A stretch of DNA of 64,000 bases from Plebeiibacterium sediminum (GCF_026013605.1 NZ_JAPDPJ010000018.1:27622-91621); one strand, 5' to 3'; numbered from the stretch's first letter, positions 18,948 to 28,250 are shown. Notes: a model not told the origin generated them from the letters alone. Numbers and translations are program-made.

Positions 18948-19799
18948 TCAGAAATTTGATTTAGAAATCAGCATAAGCAATTGTTCTTCAGAAACTTTTT
19001 CTCCTGCAACAACAAACCATGCATTCAACAACTCTTGTCTATTATAATCAAATCTTGCCTGAGTTTTCCAATTGATAAATTTCATGCCTGCTCCCTCAGC
19101 CACAGCTTGCCCTGCAGCTGTATCCCATTCCATTGTTGGTCCTAATCTTGGATAAACATCAGCACTTCCCTCAGCTACTTTACATATTTTAATGGAACTT
19201 CCTACCGACATAAAATCAGTTTTTCCATACTCATCTTTCAAGATTTCTGTAAATTCTTCTGTTTCTTTGGATAGGTGACTAACACTTGCAACAATTCGAA
19301 AAACATCACCACTTTTTCCTAGAGGTAATTTTTGGGTGTTCCCTATATCTAGTTTCTTAATATCTGTTACTCTCCAATCGTCATTCAATTGCACCTTATA
19401 CGATGAGCTTGCGGTACCTCCATAATATAAAACACCTGTAGCAGGAACAAACACAACACCTAATACAGGATAATTATTTTCTATTAAGGCTATATTTACT
19501 GTAAACTCACCAGTCTTCTTAACAAATTCCTTTGTTCCATCTAATGGATCTACAATCCAAAGTTTATTCCACCCTTTTCTTATCTCAAAATCTTCATGTT
19601 TGCCTTCTTCACTTAAGATAGGCAGATCGGTAGTAAGAAGACATTTTTCAATAATGTTGTGCGCTGCTTTGTCTGCTAAAGTTAAAGGCGAATTGTCAGC
19701 TTTCTTTTCTACACCAAAATCGCCATTTTCAAATATATCCATAATTGCTTTACCAGCTTCAATAGAAGCATCAATAGCAACCTTTAATAATTTATCCAT
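18948..19799 (-). CDS. cysQ: 3'(2'),5'-bisphosphate nucleotidase, CysQ type
   Basis: 283 residues of the inositol monophosphatase superfamily. CysQ removes the 3' phosphate from phosphoadenosine phosphate left by sulfate activation. Metal-binding motifs are present: the Glu in LSEEGKHED, the IVDPLDGTKEF signature near residues 82-92, and MEWDTAAGQAVAEGAG near the C-terminus. The GTKEF wording favours CysQ over plain inositol monophosphatase. Two genes of unclear function (degenerate amidohydrolase, DUF4296 lipoprotein) precede it within 20 bases and may share its transcript. No sulfate-assimilation genes are next to it. Confidence 0.9.
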   Translation of the reverse strand: MDKLLKVAIDASIEAGKAIMDIFENGDFGVEKKADNSPLTLADKAAHNIIEKCLLTTDLPILSEEGKHEDFEIRKGWNKLWIVDPLDGTKEFVKKTGEFTVNIALIENNYPVLGVVFVPATGVLYYGGTASSSYKVQLNDDWRVTDIKKLDIGNTQKLPLGKSGDVFRIVASVSHLSKETEEFTEILKDEYGKTDFMSVGSSIKICKVAEGSADVYPRLGPTMEWDTAAGQAVAEGAGMKFINWKTQARFDYNRQELLNAWFVVAGEKVSEEQLLMLISKSNF

Positions 19800-19817
19800 A
19801 ATATTTTTTAGTAGATA

Positions 19818-20387
19818 CTATACAATCAACTTTATCTTAGCTGATCCCGTTAACCTCATTGTTTCATAATTCATTCCTGAAATTGCTATTATTCCTGGTC
19901 GTTTCCCAACCTCCAGACTCCCATACTGATCATTTACCTCGAGTATAGAAGCATTCTCAATTGTATATCTCATCAACGAGTCAACTCCGGACTTATTAAA
20001 CTTCAGAAAATCAAACAATGAATTATACTCATTATTTAGCATAGAGCATTTATTACTGGTTTTAGTAAAAGAGATACCTCTTGTTCGATATTTTATAATA
20101 TCGGAATAATCATCTTCAGAAGCACCCAATACTTTAATTCCTGAAATCACCTGACGATTTATATATTTTTGTATCTCAACGCTCTCATTTTGTAGAATTG
20201 CAGTTCGGAAGAAGTCTACAAAACCAGGACACAGAAATCCATTAACCAACTCCAACGAAGGCTCTTCAATAAAACTGGATCTTTCTCTAATTTCAACTAT
20301 AGTTCCATCTTGATCAAAAACTATAACAGGAAATTTCCCTACAGAACCATCTGGATGCAAAATAAAATGAGCAGCTATCTTTCTCAT
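19818..20387 (-). CDS. Miniature amidohydrolase-like protein, probably without metal site
   Basis: 189 residues. The C-terminus TIENASILEVNDQYGSLEVG followed by KRPGIIAIS is the closing stretch of metal-dependent amidohydrolases (cytosine deaminase/dihydroorotase group), and GFLCPGFVDFF matches the place where those enzymes have PGFIDxHxH. Here both metal-binding histidines are absent and the roughly 250 residues of TIM barrel are mostly missing. Only the beta-sandwich composite domain and a short helical link remain. The stop codon overlaps the ATG side of the preceding gene by one base (TAATG), so the frame looks selected rather than decayed. Function unknown; an enzyme by the normal mechanism seems excluded. 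Confidence 0.7.
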   Translation of the reverse strand: MRKIAAHFILHPDGSVGKFPVIVFDQDGTIVEIRERSSFIEEPSLELVNGFLCPGFVDFFRTAILQNESVEIQKYINRQVISGIKVLGASEDDYSDIIKYRTRGISFTKTSNKCSMLNNEYNSLFDFLKFNKSGVDSLMRYTIENASILEVNDQYGSLEVGKRPGIIAISGMNYETMRLTGSAKIKLIV

Positions 20388-21226
20388 TATTTGGTTAAAA
20401 GTTCTTGAGGTGCATCAATCGATATTGAATCAATTCCAATTGGAAGATATTCAAATTCTATGTTTTTAATTCGAACATTTACAACATCATCCGTATCATG
20501 CTTAAGTAAGTATCCTTGAATTTGTAATATTTTAAGTGAATCTTCAGAAGCAACAATTACTTCAGACTTTCTACTTCCAAATGTAACCGGAATTTTATAA
20601 TTAATCGTATCATAACTGCTATCCTCATACATTGGAATAATCTCCAAATTTACTTCTTTCACCATATTCCCTTTTAAGAATTGATAAAAAGCACTGATCC
20701 TATATCCTGATTCGTTAATCGTATCGACCCCAATATTAAAAGGAATTCTTCTATCAAATGTATCTTTAGGCTGAACAACTAAAGATCTTTTTTCTTTTTC
20801 CCAAATATTTCGGGCTTCCTTTAAAGCTCTTTGTCGCTCAATTTCTTCCTTAATATCCTTAACTTCGAGCTGCCATGTAGCTTCTTTCTCTGTTAAAATA
20901 GCTACCACATCATCATAAACTTTGGAATAAATTTCCGGGTGAGCAGTATACCAAGATACGATTGTATCAAATTTTTCCTGAGTAAGATTATATTTCGACA
21001 AAACAGTATGATAGCAACCATTGGCTACATCATTCATACTTCTTTGTTTTAATCGCATCTGCGAAATCACGGATTCTGTAAAATGCACATCAGCCAAAAT
21101 TTGAGCAAACTCCTTTTCTTTGGGAAATTCATTAGGAACTCGATTTTCCAGGTTACAACTTTGTAATAAAATCAATAACAAAAGCGTTAACCTTATTGAT
21201 CTAAATGTGTATTTTTTTGATATCAT
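20387..21226 (-). CDS. DUF4296 lipoprotein
   Basis: 279 residues. The N-terminus has a lipoprotein signal peptide with lipobox LLQSC, so the mature protein begins at about Cys24 and is anchored in a membrane. The N-terminal half matches DUF4296, a Bacteroidota family with the pattern 'W/Y..HPE.Y..VYDDV'; here SWYTAHPEIYSKVYDDVV. The C-terminal 130 residues show no family that I recognise. It is translationally coupled to the amidohydrolase-like gene. It begins 12 bases downstream of the initiating glycosyltransferase, so it may be transcribed with the polysaccharide locus. Function unknown. Confidence 0.8.
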   Translation of the reverse strand: MISKKYTFRSIRLTLLLLILLQSCNLENRVPNEFPKEKEFAQILADVHFTESVISQMRLKQRSMNDVANGCYHTVLSKYNLTQEKFDTIVSWYTAHPEIYSKVYDDVVAILTEKEATWQLEVKDIKEEIERQRALKEARNIWEKEKRSLVVQPKDTFDRRIPFNIGVDTINESGYRISAFYQFLKGNMVKEVNLEIIPMYEDSSYDTINYKIPVTFGSRKSEVIVASEDSLKILQIQGYLLKHDTDDVVNVRIKNIEFEYLPIGIDSISIDAPQELLTK

Positions 21227-21238
21227 TCCTATTATAAA

Positions 21239-22633
21239 TTAATGCCCATCAGCTATTATCATTGTCCTGATGGTTTTTAAGAAAATCACAAAATCTAACT
21301 TCAATGACCAATTGTCGATGTATGCTAAATCCATTTTCATCCATTCTTCAAAAGGAATATCATTCCTACCAGAAACCTGCCAGGTACAGGTTATCCCTGG
21401 TTTCATGGATAAACGCCTTAAGTGCCAACGCTCATATTCCTTAACTTCCTGTGGTACCGGAGGACGTGGCCCAACCACTGACATATCCCCCATCAAGACA
21501 TTAAAAAACTGAGGTAATTCATCTAAACTTGTTTTCCTTAAGAATCGGCCAATTTTTGTAATACGAGGATCATTTTTCATTTTAAACACCGGCCCATCCA
21601 TCTCGTTTTCTTCCATAAGTGTTGCCTTTAGTTCTTCCGCATTTACTACCATCGTACGAAATTTATAGGCATAGAACTTCCTACCTCTTAACCCAACTCT
21701 TTTCTGCTTAAAGAAAATAGGTCCTTCTGAAGTAAACTTCACCAATAGCGATAACGTTATAAAAACTGGTGACGCCAAAACAATAACAAAAAATGAGAAA
21801 ATAAAATCAAAAATTGCTTTCACTTGTATTGCCAAATAATCTGTTGGAATATTTGCGATAGTGAGCAATGGCATTGTATTGTAATGATGGATGTGCGCTT
21901 TACTTTTTAACATGTTAAAGAATGGAGAATACATTCTAAAAATTACTCCAACTTCAGAACAAACATGAGCCATTTCCTCTATTTCTTCAACTTCCATATG
22001 TTCCTTGATAAAAATGACTTCATCAATTGTTTTATTCTCTATTAAAGAAGCTACATCATAATCAGGCCCCAAAACGGGAGCAATACCGCCATATGTTTTG
22101 GATAATACTTCATCTCCAATTATAGAAACAATTTTATAACCCCATTCTTTATATTTAATAACTTGCTCTATAAAAGGAGCAGCAGTATAATCACCCACAA
22201 TGACAATGGCTCTAGAGTTTCTACCATGTTTTCTGGCTCTTTTAAAGAATTCATATAGACTCATTTTAAAGCCAAACATTAATACTAAGTTAATTAGCGC
22301 AAAATAAACTAAGGGTTCGAAACCTATATAATACAGATTAAAAACCAATACAGATAATCCAAGTATCGAAGTCCCGGTTAATACAAGTGCCAGACAATTA
22401 AATAATATGGCTGAATAGGGTCGGGAGCGATGGACTTGAGCCAATCTGAAATACTTACCCAGCAAATACCAAAATAAGGCAATAATTAAGTGTAGAATAA
22501 TTGAATCTTTATACTTTATAAAGGAAAAATGACCAAAATAAAGGAATAAGGATGCATTAAAGGATAACCAAGCAATAGCAACCTCAACAAACGCTAAAAA
22601 GTTATTTACAACTTTCTCTTTTTCTCTTAACAT
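21239..22633 (-). CDS. Initiating polyprenyl-phosphate sugar phosphotransferase (WcaJ/WbaP type)
   Basis: About 464 residues; the ATG at 22633 is chosen over an upstream TTG. It transfers a sugar phosphate from a nucleotide sugar to undecaprenyl phosphate, the first step of the repeat unit. Four N-terminal membrane helices and a Rossmann-like middle (about 145-240) precede a further helix and the C-terminal bacterial sugar transferase domain. Motifs seen are QKRVGLRGRKFYAYKFRTM, the DELPQFFNVLMGDMSVVGPRP core with catalytic Asp-Glu, and KPGITCTWQVSGRN. This domain order is the standard PHPT family. It is the promoter-distal end of the polysaccharide locus. The transferred sugar (glucose, galactose or other) cannot be told. 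Confidence 0.92.
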   Translation of the reverse strand: MLREKEKVVNNFLAFVEVAIAWLSFNASLFLYFGHFSFIKYKDSIILHLIIALFWYLLGKYFRLAQVHRSRPYSAILFNCLALVLTGTSILGLSVLVFNLYYIGFEPLVYFALINLVLMFGFKMSLYEFFKRARKHGRNSRAIVIVGDYTAAPFIEQVIKYKEWGYKIVSIIGDEVLSKTYGGIAPVLGPDYDVASLIENKTIDEVIFIKEHMEVEEIEEMAHVCSEVGVIFRMYSPFFNMLKSKAHIHHYNTMPLLTIANIPTDYLAIQVKAIFDFIFSFFVIVLASPVFITLSLLVKFTSEGPIFFKQKRVGLRGRKFYAYKFRTMVVNAEELKATLMEENEMDGPVFKMKNDPRITKIGRFLRKTSLDELPQFFNVLMGDMSVVGPRPPVPQEVKEYERWHLRRLSMKPGITCTWQVSGRNDIPFEEWMKMDLAYIDNWSLKLDFVIFLKTIRTMIIADGH

Positions 22634-22676
22634 GCTGTACAAGTGTTTTTTTTGATTTAGAGCGGTACAAAGATAA

Positions 22677-24284
22677 TTATTTTACTTGAACTACTATTCC
22701 AAACATTATTCCAAAGGCATCATATAAATCTCCGGAGTCATATGATATTGATGTTTTTAAGTTCAAGTTTTCCAAATTCTTATTATGATAAGATAAACTC
22801 AAATTAGAATACCATTGTGATTTTCCTCCTCGATAATAGAACTCAGGATCCTTTTCCCAGCTGTATCTTCGAATGTATTCCTCCCCATAACTTCCATAAT
22901 TTTTTGAATAGGTAGACTTAAATAGATAATTAAATCCATCGAAAATAGTTCCATCAATGCCAATATGAAAACCTTTGACTCTATTATTAACAAATATTAC
23001 AGAATTATTCGGCTCCCACTCCTGAGCGTAGGCCTTAGCTAAATAGTAGGTATGATACAACGGCATTCCCATAGGCTGACCAAAATAAGTCCACCCATTA
23101 TAATACATGCCATTATTGTTATAATCATCTCTTTCTCCATATCTATTTCCTCTGTTCCAATTCTCCATTAAATAATCCTCAAACTCTTCATCTGTCCATC
23201 CATGTGTTTCAATACCGTAAGTATTCATCATAAAAGCATCATAATCTTTTATTCCTTTTATAAAGATGATATTGCCATCTGGATCAATTGGATCAGGAAG
23301 TCCACCCCCTGCCTGGAAATTTGTTTTAAACAATTCTACAGATACATTTTTTATAAACTTTAAATTAAATATATCAGCGAACATCCCAATTTTATAATCA
23401 TGATTACGAAATCGATATAATTTCAAACCTGTCCTATCAGCAAAAGGCTTTTGTATATAAAATTGAAACTTCCCTAATTTATTTTGGTATGAAAATCCAA
23501 AATCCCAGAATCCATCATGACCACCTGCCACATTTGTTGCATCTCCACCTCCAACTTTTTCTGAAGGCTGGCCAAAAAAGGTAGCCCAATAATCTACCGG
23601 TATTTTTTCTCCATTAGCTCTCTCTCCTCCTAATAAAGCTGCATGAAATAAACCTATATAAGGTTGATATTTATTTTTATTCCATTTAAGATATACCCAC
23701 TTTTCATGAATCTGTACATTTCTAGCGGCATTACTTCTTCCTCCATCCAGTCTATTATCATTCAATAATCCATGAGACAAACCTCCTTTTATTGCAAACA
23801 ACTGATTAAAAAACGGCACTACTTTATAATCAAAAATACCAATTTGAGCTCTTGGCACAGGCCGGACATTGGCATTTCGCATAAAGGTACCCACCATTAA
23901 ATCTTCATGTGTTGAGATGGGAGACCAAGCCTGTTTACCAATACTTAAATCTATTAAATTAAAAAACTTCGCATTTAAATAACTCTCCTGAAGAAAGCTT
24001 TCCTCTGTTTTGTTTTTAAATACTCCAGAAGTACCTATTAATAATTCAATTCTTTTATTGGTTGTTATATTGTACTTAAAACTCCCTAAAACCAATCCTT
24101 GTGTTTGCTCAAATGGATCAATAATTCCCCAATTATTTGAATATTGGTAATGTGGTTGTATATTCTTATTGGAAGAAGTTAAAAACTGAGATTCAACATT
24201 AATATTTATTTTTTGTTGAGCCCTTAAATTCATACTAAACAAACAATACAGCATCAACAATATAATAATCAAACGATATTTCAT
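22677..24284 (-). CDS. Capsule assembly Wzi family outer-membrane protein
   Basis: 535 residues with signal peptide (residues 1-22, ending LRAQ). The mature protein is rich in aromatic residues and alternating beta strands and ends in a hydrophobic strand (FGIMFGIVVQVK), as expected of an outer-membrane beta-barrel. Wording such as YLNAKFFNLIDLSIGKQAW and FQFYIQKPFADRTG is typical of Wzi-family proteins of Bacteroidota. E. coli Wzi helps anchor capsule at the cell surface; a similar attachment or surface role is likely here. A terminator lies just upstream, and a -7 element suggests the gene has its own promoter. Confidence 0.82.
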   Translation of the reverse strand: MKYRLIIILLMLYCLFSMNLRAQQKININVESQFLTSSNKNIQPHYQYSNNWGIIDPFEQTQGLVLGSFKYNITTNKRIELLIGTSGVFKNKTEESFLQESYLNAKFFNLIDLSIGKQAWSPISTHEDLMVGTFMRNANVRPVPRAQIGIFDYKVVPFFNQLFAIKGGLSHGLLNDNRLDGGRSNAARNVQIHEKWVYLKWNKNKYQPYIGLFHAALLGGERANGEKIPVDYWATFFGQPSEKVGGGDATNVAGGHDGFWDFGFSYQNKLGKFQFYIQKPFADRTGLKLYRFRNHDYKIGMFADIFNLKFIKNVSVELFKTNFQAGGGLPDPIDPDGNIIFIKGIKDYDAFMMNTYGIETHGWTDEEFEDYLMENWNRGNRYGERDDYNNNGMYYNGWTYFGQPMGMPLYHTYYLAKAYAQEWEPNNSVIFVNNRVKGFHIGIDGTIFDGFNYLFKSTYSKNYGSYGEEYIRRYSWEKDPEFYYRGGKSQWYSNLSLSYHNKNLENLNLKTSISYDSGDLYDAFGIMFGIVVQVK

Positions 24285-24319
24285 TCTAAAAATAATTCTA
24301 TCAGTATTAAAAAAGATCC

Positions 24320-24327
24320 CAAAGATA
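24320..24327 (-). promoter_or_regulatory. -7 promoter element of the wzi-like gene
   Basis: Minus-strand TATCTTTG, 36 bases before the start codon and just past the upstream terminator, which suggests re-initiation here. No good -33 element seen. Confidence 0.4.
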
Positions 24328-24348
24328 CACTGAAAAATTTACAATCAT

Positions 24349-24380
24349 AAAAAAAGCTCACCTGGTATAGTGAGCTTTAA
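24349..24380 (-). terminator. Intrinsic terminator after fcl
   Basis: A perfect nine-base-pair stem AAAGCTCAC / GTGAGCTTT (24353-24361 with 24370-24378), an eight-base loop and a minus-strand T-run. It marks the end of the long polysaccharide transcript before the Wzi-like gene. Confidence 0.8.
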
Positions 24381-24402
24381 GAGAAATATAAACTAATATA
24401 TC

Positions 24403-25509
24403 TTATTGAATTGAAGTATACCATTGGTACATCTTTTCAATCCCTTCTTCAATATCTATTTTATGTTGCCATCCTAAATCATGAATTTTAGATGGATCAG
24501 TTAATTTTCTCATGGTACCATCTGGTTTATCAGAATTAAAATAAAGTTCACCGTTAAATCCTACTTTACTTTTTATTGCCTCTGCAAGTTGCTTTATAGA
24601 AACTTCTTTACCAGTACCAATATTAATATGGGTATTTTTTATTTCCTTACCTTCAGTATGCGTATCCTTAAAGTCAATCTTTTCCATAGTATAAACACAT
24701 GCTTCTGCCATCTCTTCAGACCATAAGAACTCCCTCATTGGTTTTCCTGTGCCCCAAATCTCTATAGAAACTTGCGAATTACTCGAATTATTACGATTTA
24801 TTAGAATACCATATTTTTTTAAGATAGCAAGTATCTCTTCTTCAGTATTGTTTCCATTCACACCTTCGATTGGGTTTTTATCCAAATCAGACCTTAAAGC
24901 TGCCCAATCATTTTGCTCCAAACATTTGCCAAGATGGTTTTTACGAACTAATGCAGGTAATACATGAGACTTTTCCAAATCAAAATTATCGTTTGGTCCG
25001 TAGAGATTAGTTGGCATTACAGAAATAAAATTAGTGCCATACTGAATATTGTACGACTCACACATTTTTATTCCTGCGATTTTAGCTATGGCATATGGTT
25101 CATTGGTATACTCCAAAGGCGATGTTAATAAACAATCCTCAGTCATGGGCTGTGGAGCTTCCTTAGGATAAATACATGTTGACCCTAAAAATAATAATTT
25201 TTTAACACCTGATTTATAGGCATGATGAATCACATTATTCTGAATCATCAAATTTTCATATATAAACTCTCCACGATAAGTATTGTTGGCAACAATACCT
25301 CCAACTTTTGCCGCAGCAAGAATTACATATTCAGGTTTTTCTTGTTCAAAAAAAGTTTCAACAGCCAGCGTATCTCTCAAATCCAACTCAGAACTACTTC
25401 TTCCAATTAAATTTGAGTATCCTTTTTCTGTTAATATTTTCCAAAGAGCAGAACCAACAAGCCCCTTATGGCCAGCCACATATATCTTACTTGTATATTC
25501 CATATACAT
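24403..25509 (-). CDS. fcl: GDP-L-fucose synthase
   Basis: 368 residues. It converts GDP-4-keto-6-deoxymannose to GDP-L-fucose (epimerase and NADPH reductase). The Rossmann start is YVAGHKGLVGSAL, the catalytic region contains FLGSTCIYP and the Tyr-x-x-x-Lys in EPYAIAKIAG, and the C-terminus ends with LGWQHKIDIEEGI. An insertion of about 45 residues (near 180-230, around the NNTEEEILAILKKYG stretch) makes it longer than the usual 310-320; such a longer form is known in Bacteroidota. Two starts six bases apart (25509, 25503) are possible. It works after gmd and supplies the fucosyltransferase at 40.2 kb. Confidence 0.94.
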   Translation of the reverse strand: MYMEYTSKIYVAGHKGLVGSALWKILTEKGYSNLIGRSSSELDLRDTLAVETFFEQEKPEYVILAAAKVGGIVANNTYRGEFIYENLMIQNNVIHHAYKSGVKKLLFLGSTCIYPKEAPQPMTEDCLLTSPLEYTNEPYAIAKIAGIKMCESYNIQYGTNFISVMPTNLYGPNDNFDLEKSHVLPALVRKNHLGKCLEQNDWAALRSDLDKNPIEGVNGNNTEEEILAILKKYGILINRNNSSNSQVSIEIWGTGKPMREFLWSEEMAEACVYTMEKIDFKDTHTEGKEIKNTHINIGTGKEVSIKQLAEAIKSKVGFNGELYFNSDKPDGTMRKLTDPSKIHDLGWQHKIDIEEGIEKMYQWYTSIQ

Positions 25510-25577
25510 GCGAATTTCTCTAATTAATACTTATTATGCGAATTATAAAGATTACGAATAAAATGAATTACTACAAA

Positions 25578-25976
25578 TCATTCAAATTTTTGTGAATAGG
25601 ATGAATTTAGAATTCTTTTGTGTGTTAAAGAAGATGTACCAAAATTTACTAACAACCCTAATTTGTAATTAATCGCACGAAGATAATTTCCTGTTTGATT
25701 AAACTGATCTCTATAAAAACCGTTAACAGCCTTTATCTCAAGAATAATTTTACCGTAACATACAAAATCAGCTACGTAATACTTCCTTAACGCTTTACCC
25801 TCATAAATTATGGTTAACTTCTTTTGTCTTTCAAAAGGTATATTCTGCTTCTCAAATTCCATTTCCAAAGCCTCTTGATAAACAGCTTCTAGAAAACCAG
25901 GACCTAATTGGGAATGAACATTAAAACATGCTCCAATAATTTGATAACTTTCATCCTTATAAATTATCTCAACCAC
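25578..25976 (-). CDS. GxxExxY protein (PD-(D/E)XK nuclease-like)
   Basis: 132 residues, GTG start. The family signature is LGPGFLEAVYQEAL (GxxExxY), and the nuclease-fold residues are visible: Asp in YYVADFV and Glu-x-Lys in IILEIKAV. The family is named for its motif; its function is not established. Such genes are often found alone inside Bacteroidota surface-polysaccharide loci, as here between gmd and fcl, which are usually adjacent. Both flanks are made of short ATTCG/CGAAT repeats unlike the rest of the locus, so it may be a small mobile cassette; this is inference. Confidence 0.85.
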   Translation of the reverse strand: MVEIIYKDESYQIIGACFNVHSQLGPGFLEAVYQEALEMEFEKQNIPFERQKKLTIIYEGKALRKYYVADFVCYGKIILEIKAVNGFYRDQFNQTGNYLRAINYKLGLLVNFGTSSLTHKRILNSSYSQKFE

Positions 25977-25984
25977 AACTTAAA

Positions 25985-26020
25985 ATTCGGATAATTCGTT
26001 TCTTTTATTCGGGTAATTCG
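25985..26020. repeat. ATTCG-type short repeats beside the GxxExxY gene
   Basis: ATTCGGATAATTCG (25985-25998) and ATTCGGGTAATTCG (26007-26020) differ by one base and repeat with a 22-base period. Related sequence (GCGAATTATAAAG, then ACGAATAA) lies on the other side of the gene near 25538-25561. Confidence 0.55.
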
Positions 26021-26022
26021 CA

Positions 26023-27141
26023 TTACTCAAAGTAATTCAGTGTCTTATATCCTCCTTCTCTCAAATACTTATCTTTCTTCATTAATTCAACATCAGAGGC
26101 CATCATATCTTTAACCAAACCTTCAAGATCATATTCTGGTTCCCAACCTAATTTTTCTTTTGATTTTGTTGGATCACCTATAAGCAACTCAACTTCTGTA
26201 GGTCGGAAATACCTTGGATCTACTTTAACCACTTCTGTTCCGGCTTCTACCTGATAATCCGGATTGGTACAGTTTTTCACTACTCCAATTTCATCAACAC
26301 CTTCACCTTTAAATTCAAGTTCTATACCAACTTCAGCAAATGCCATTCTTACAAAATCTCTAACCTTTGTAGTTACACCTGTTGCAATTACATAATCTTC
26401 AGGCTTTTCCTGTTGCAAAATCAACCACATGGCTTTGATGTAGTCCTTAGCATGTCCCCAGTCCCTTTTCGCTTCCATATTACCCAGATATAAACAATCC
26501 TGCATTCCTAATGCAATTTTAGAAACAGCTCGGGTAATTTTTCTGGTTACAAATGTTTCTCCTCGTAATGGACTTTCATGATTAAATAAAATACCATTAC
26601 ATGCAAACATATTATATGCTTCACGATAATTTACTGTAATCCAGTATGCGTACATTTTAGCAACTGCATAAGGACTTCTTGGATAGAAAGGTGTTTTTTC
26701 TGACTGAGGAACTTCTTGTACTAACCCATAAAGTTCAGAAGTTGATGCTTGATACACTCTGGTTTTATCTGTCAATCCTAATAATCGAATCGCTTCAAGA
26801 ATCCTTAAAGTACCGATCCCATCAGCATTTGCAGTATATTCAGGAGTTTCAAAACTCACCTGAACATGACTCATCGCTGCCAAATTATATATTTCATCAG
26901 GTTGCACTTCCTGAATAATACGAGTCAGGTTCATACTATCTGTTAAATCTCCATAATGTAAAATCAAATTACGATTTTCCACATGAGGATCTTGATACAG
27001 GTGATCAATACGGTCTGTATTAAACAATGATGAACGGCGTTTTATACCATGCACTACATATCCCTTTTTCAATAAAAATTCGGCTAGATAAGCGCCATCT
27101 TGTCCTGTTATTCCTGTAATTAAAGCAACTTTATTACTCAT
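26023..27141 (-). CDS. gmd: GDP-mannose 4,6-dehydratase
   Basis: 372 residues. First step of GDP-L-fucose synthesis. The NADP-binding start is [19 protein letters not shown]; the catalytic region has the Thr/Ser in [10 protein letters not shown] and Tyr-x-x-x-Lys in [12 protein letters not shown]. The [17 protein letters not shown] stretch is specific to GMD. Length and motifs are normal. It lies three bases downstream of rfbB, so the rhamnose and fucose precursor genes are probably one transcript. Confidence 0.97.
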   Translation of the reverse strand: MSNKVALITGITGQDGAYLAEFLLKKGYVVHGIKRRSSLFNTDRIDHLYQDPHVENRNLILHYGDLTDSMNLTRIIQEVQPDEIYNLAAMSHVQVSFETPEYTANADGIGTLRILEAIRLLGLTDKTRVYQASTSELYGLVQEVPQSEKTPFYPRSPYAVAKMYAYWITVNYREAYNMFACNGILFNHESPLRGETFVTRKITRAVSKIALGMQDCLYLGNMEAKRDWGHAKDYIKAMWLILQQEKPEDYVIATGVTTKVRDFVRMAFAEVGIELEFKGEGVDEIGVVKNCTNPDYQVEAGTEVVKVDPRYFRPTEVELLIGDPTKSKEKLGWEPEYDLEGLVKDMMASDVELMKKDKYLREGGYKTLNYFE

Positions 27142-27144
27142 AAT

Positions 27145-28161
27145 TTAAATATTATTTTTTTTCAAATACCAATCTACTGTCAAAACGATCCCAGATTCAA
27201 AATTTTCACTTGCTTTCCACCCTAATTGATTTTCAATTTTTGTTGCATCAATAGCATAACGTCTGTCATGCCCGGCCCTATCTTGAACAAAAGTAATCAA
27301 ATCCTTATAAGAAGAACTATCAGCTTTAGGTTTCTTCTCATCAAGGATAGAACAGATATAATTTACAATAAACAAATTATCACGTTCATTGCGTCCTCCA
27401 ATATTATAGGTTTCTCCAGCGATTCCCTTATGATAAGCCAAATCAATACCTATACAATGATCTAGTACATATAACCAATCCCTAATATTTTTACCGTCAC
27501 CATAAATAGGAATATTTTCACCAGCCAATGCTTTTCGGATAATCGTAGGGATTAATTTTTCATTATGTTGTTTAGGGCCGTAGTTATTACTACAATTACT
27601 CGTAGTCACATTCATTCCATAGGTATGATAATATGCACGTACAATTAAATCTGAACCTGCTTTCGAGGAAGAATACGGGCTATTGGGTGCATAAGGGGTA
27701 TCTTCTTTAAATAATCCCGTTTCCCCTAAAGTACCATAAACTTCATCTGTAGAAATATGATGAAAACGGCATCCTTCATAACCATCTTTATATTTAAAAG
27801 GTGAATCCATCCAATATTGACGGGCTACATCTAATAATGTAAAAGTACCATTAACATTGGTTTGAATAAATACCTCTGGCCCACTTATCGAATTATCAAC
27901 ATGGCTCTCTGCAGCAAAATGGAATACTCCTTTAATATCATATTTTTCAAATAGATATTGAACCAGTTCACGGTTACAAATATCACCTTTCACCAATTCA
28001 TACCTGTCTGAATTTTCTACTTCTTTTAAGTTTGTAATATCTCCAGCATAGGTTAACTTATCAAGGTTTATTATTTTATATTCACTGTACTTCTCTAAGA
28101 AATAAGGAACAAAATTTGACCCTATAAAACCAGCTCCTCCTGTAACTAATATTGATTTCAT
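27145..28161 (-). CDS. rfbB: dTDP-glucose 4,6-dehydratase
   Basis: 338 residues. Second step of dTDP-L-rhamnose synthesis. Seen are the GGAGFIGSNFV nucleotide-binding loop, HFAAESHVDNSI, the catalytic STDEVYG, and YSSSKAGSD with the Tyr-x-x-x-Lys pair. The typical SNNYGP motif follows. The product feeds RfbC and RfbD, encoded just upstream. Order of the set here is rfbA, rfbC, rfbD, rfbB in the direction of transcription. Confidence 0.96.
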   Translation of the reverse strand: MKSILVTGGAGFIGSNFVPYFLEKYSEYKIINLDKLTYAGDITNLKEVENSDRYELVKGDICNRELVQYLFEKYDIKGVFHFAAESHVDNSISGPEVFIQTNVNGTFTLLDVARQYWMDSPFKYKDGYEGCRFHHISTDEVYGTLGETGLFKEDTPYAPNSPYSSSKAGSDLIVRAYYHTYGMNVTTSNCSNNYGPKQHNEKLIPTIIRKALAGENIPIYGDGKNIRDWLYVLDHCIGIDLAYHKGIAGETYNIGGRNERDNLFIVNYICSILDEKKPKADSSSYKDLITFVQDRAGHDRRYAIDATKIENQLGWKASENFESGIVLTVDWYLKKNNI

Positions 28162-28178
28162 CTGTTTAAATTTGATTT

Positions 28179-28250
28179 TTATTTGCCAGATGGAACTCGC
28201 CCAAAAGTTAATAATCCTCGTGCTTGAGATTTTCTTATAGCTCGTTTCAT
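28179..28250 (-). CDS. Possible 23-residue basic leader peptide upstream of rfbB
   Basis: An ATG-started frame encodes MKRAIRKSQARGLLTFGRVP plus SGK and ends 17 bases before the rfbB start, within a 180-base gap in an otherwise tightly packed locus. It has seven Lys/Arg and no acidic residue. No family is recognised and a chance frame of this length is quite possible. The rest of the gap (28251-28341) shows only a short TAGTC/GACTA pairing. Confidence 0.2.
   Translation of the reverse strand: MKRAIRKSQARGLLTFGRVPSGK

Noticed and set aside
25222..25561. Overlapping plus-strand frames of 60-90 codons within fcl
   Set aside because: Several frames overlap each other and the coding strand of fcl; antisense shadows.
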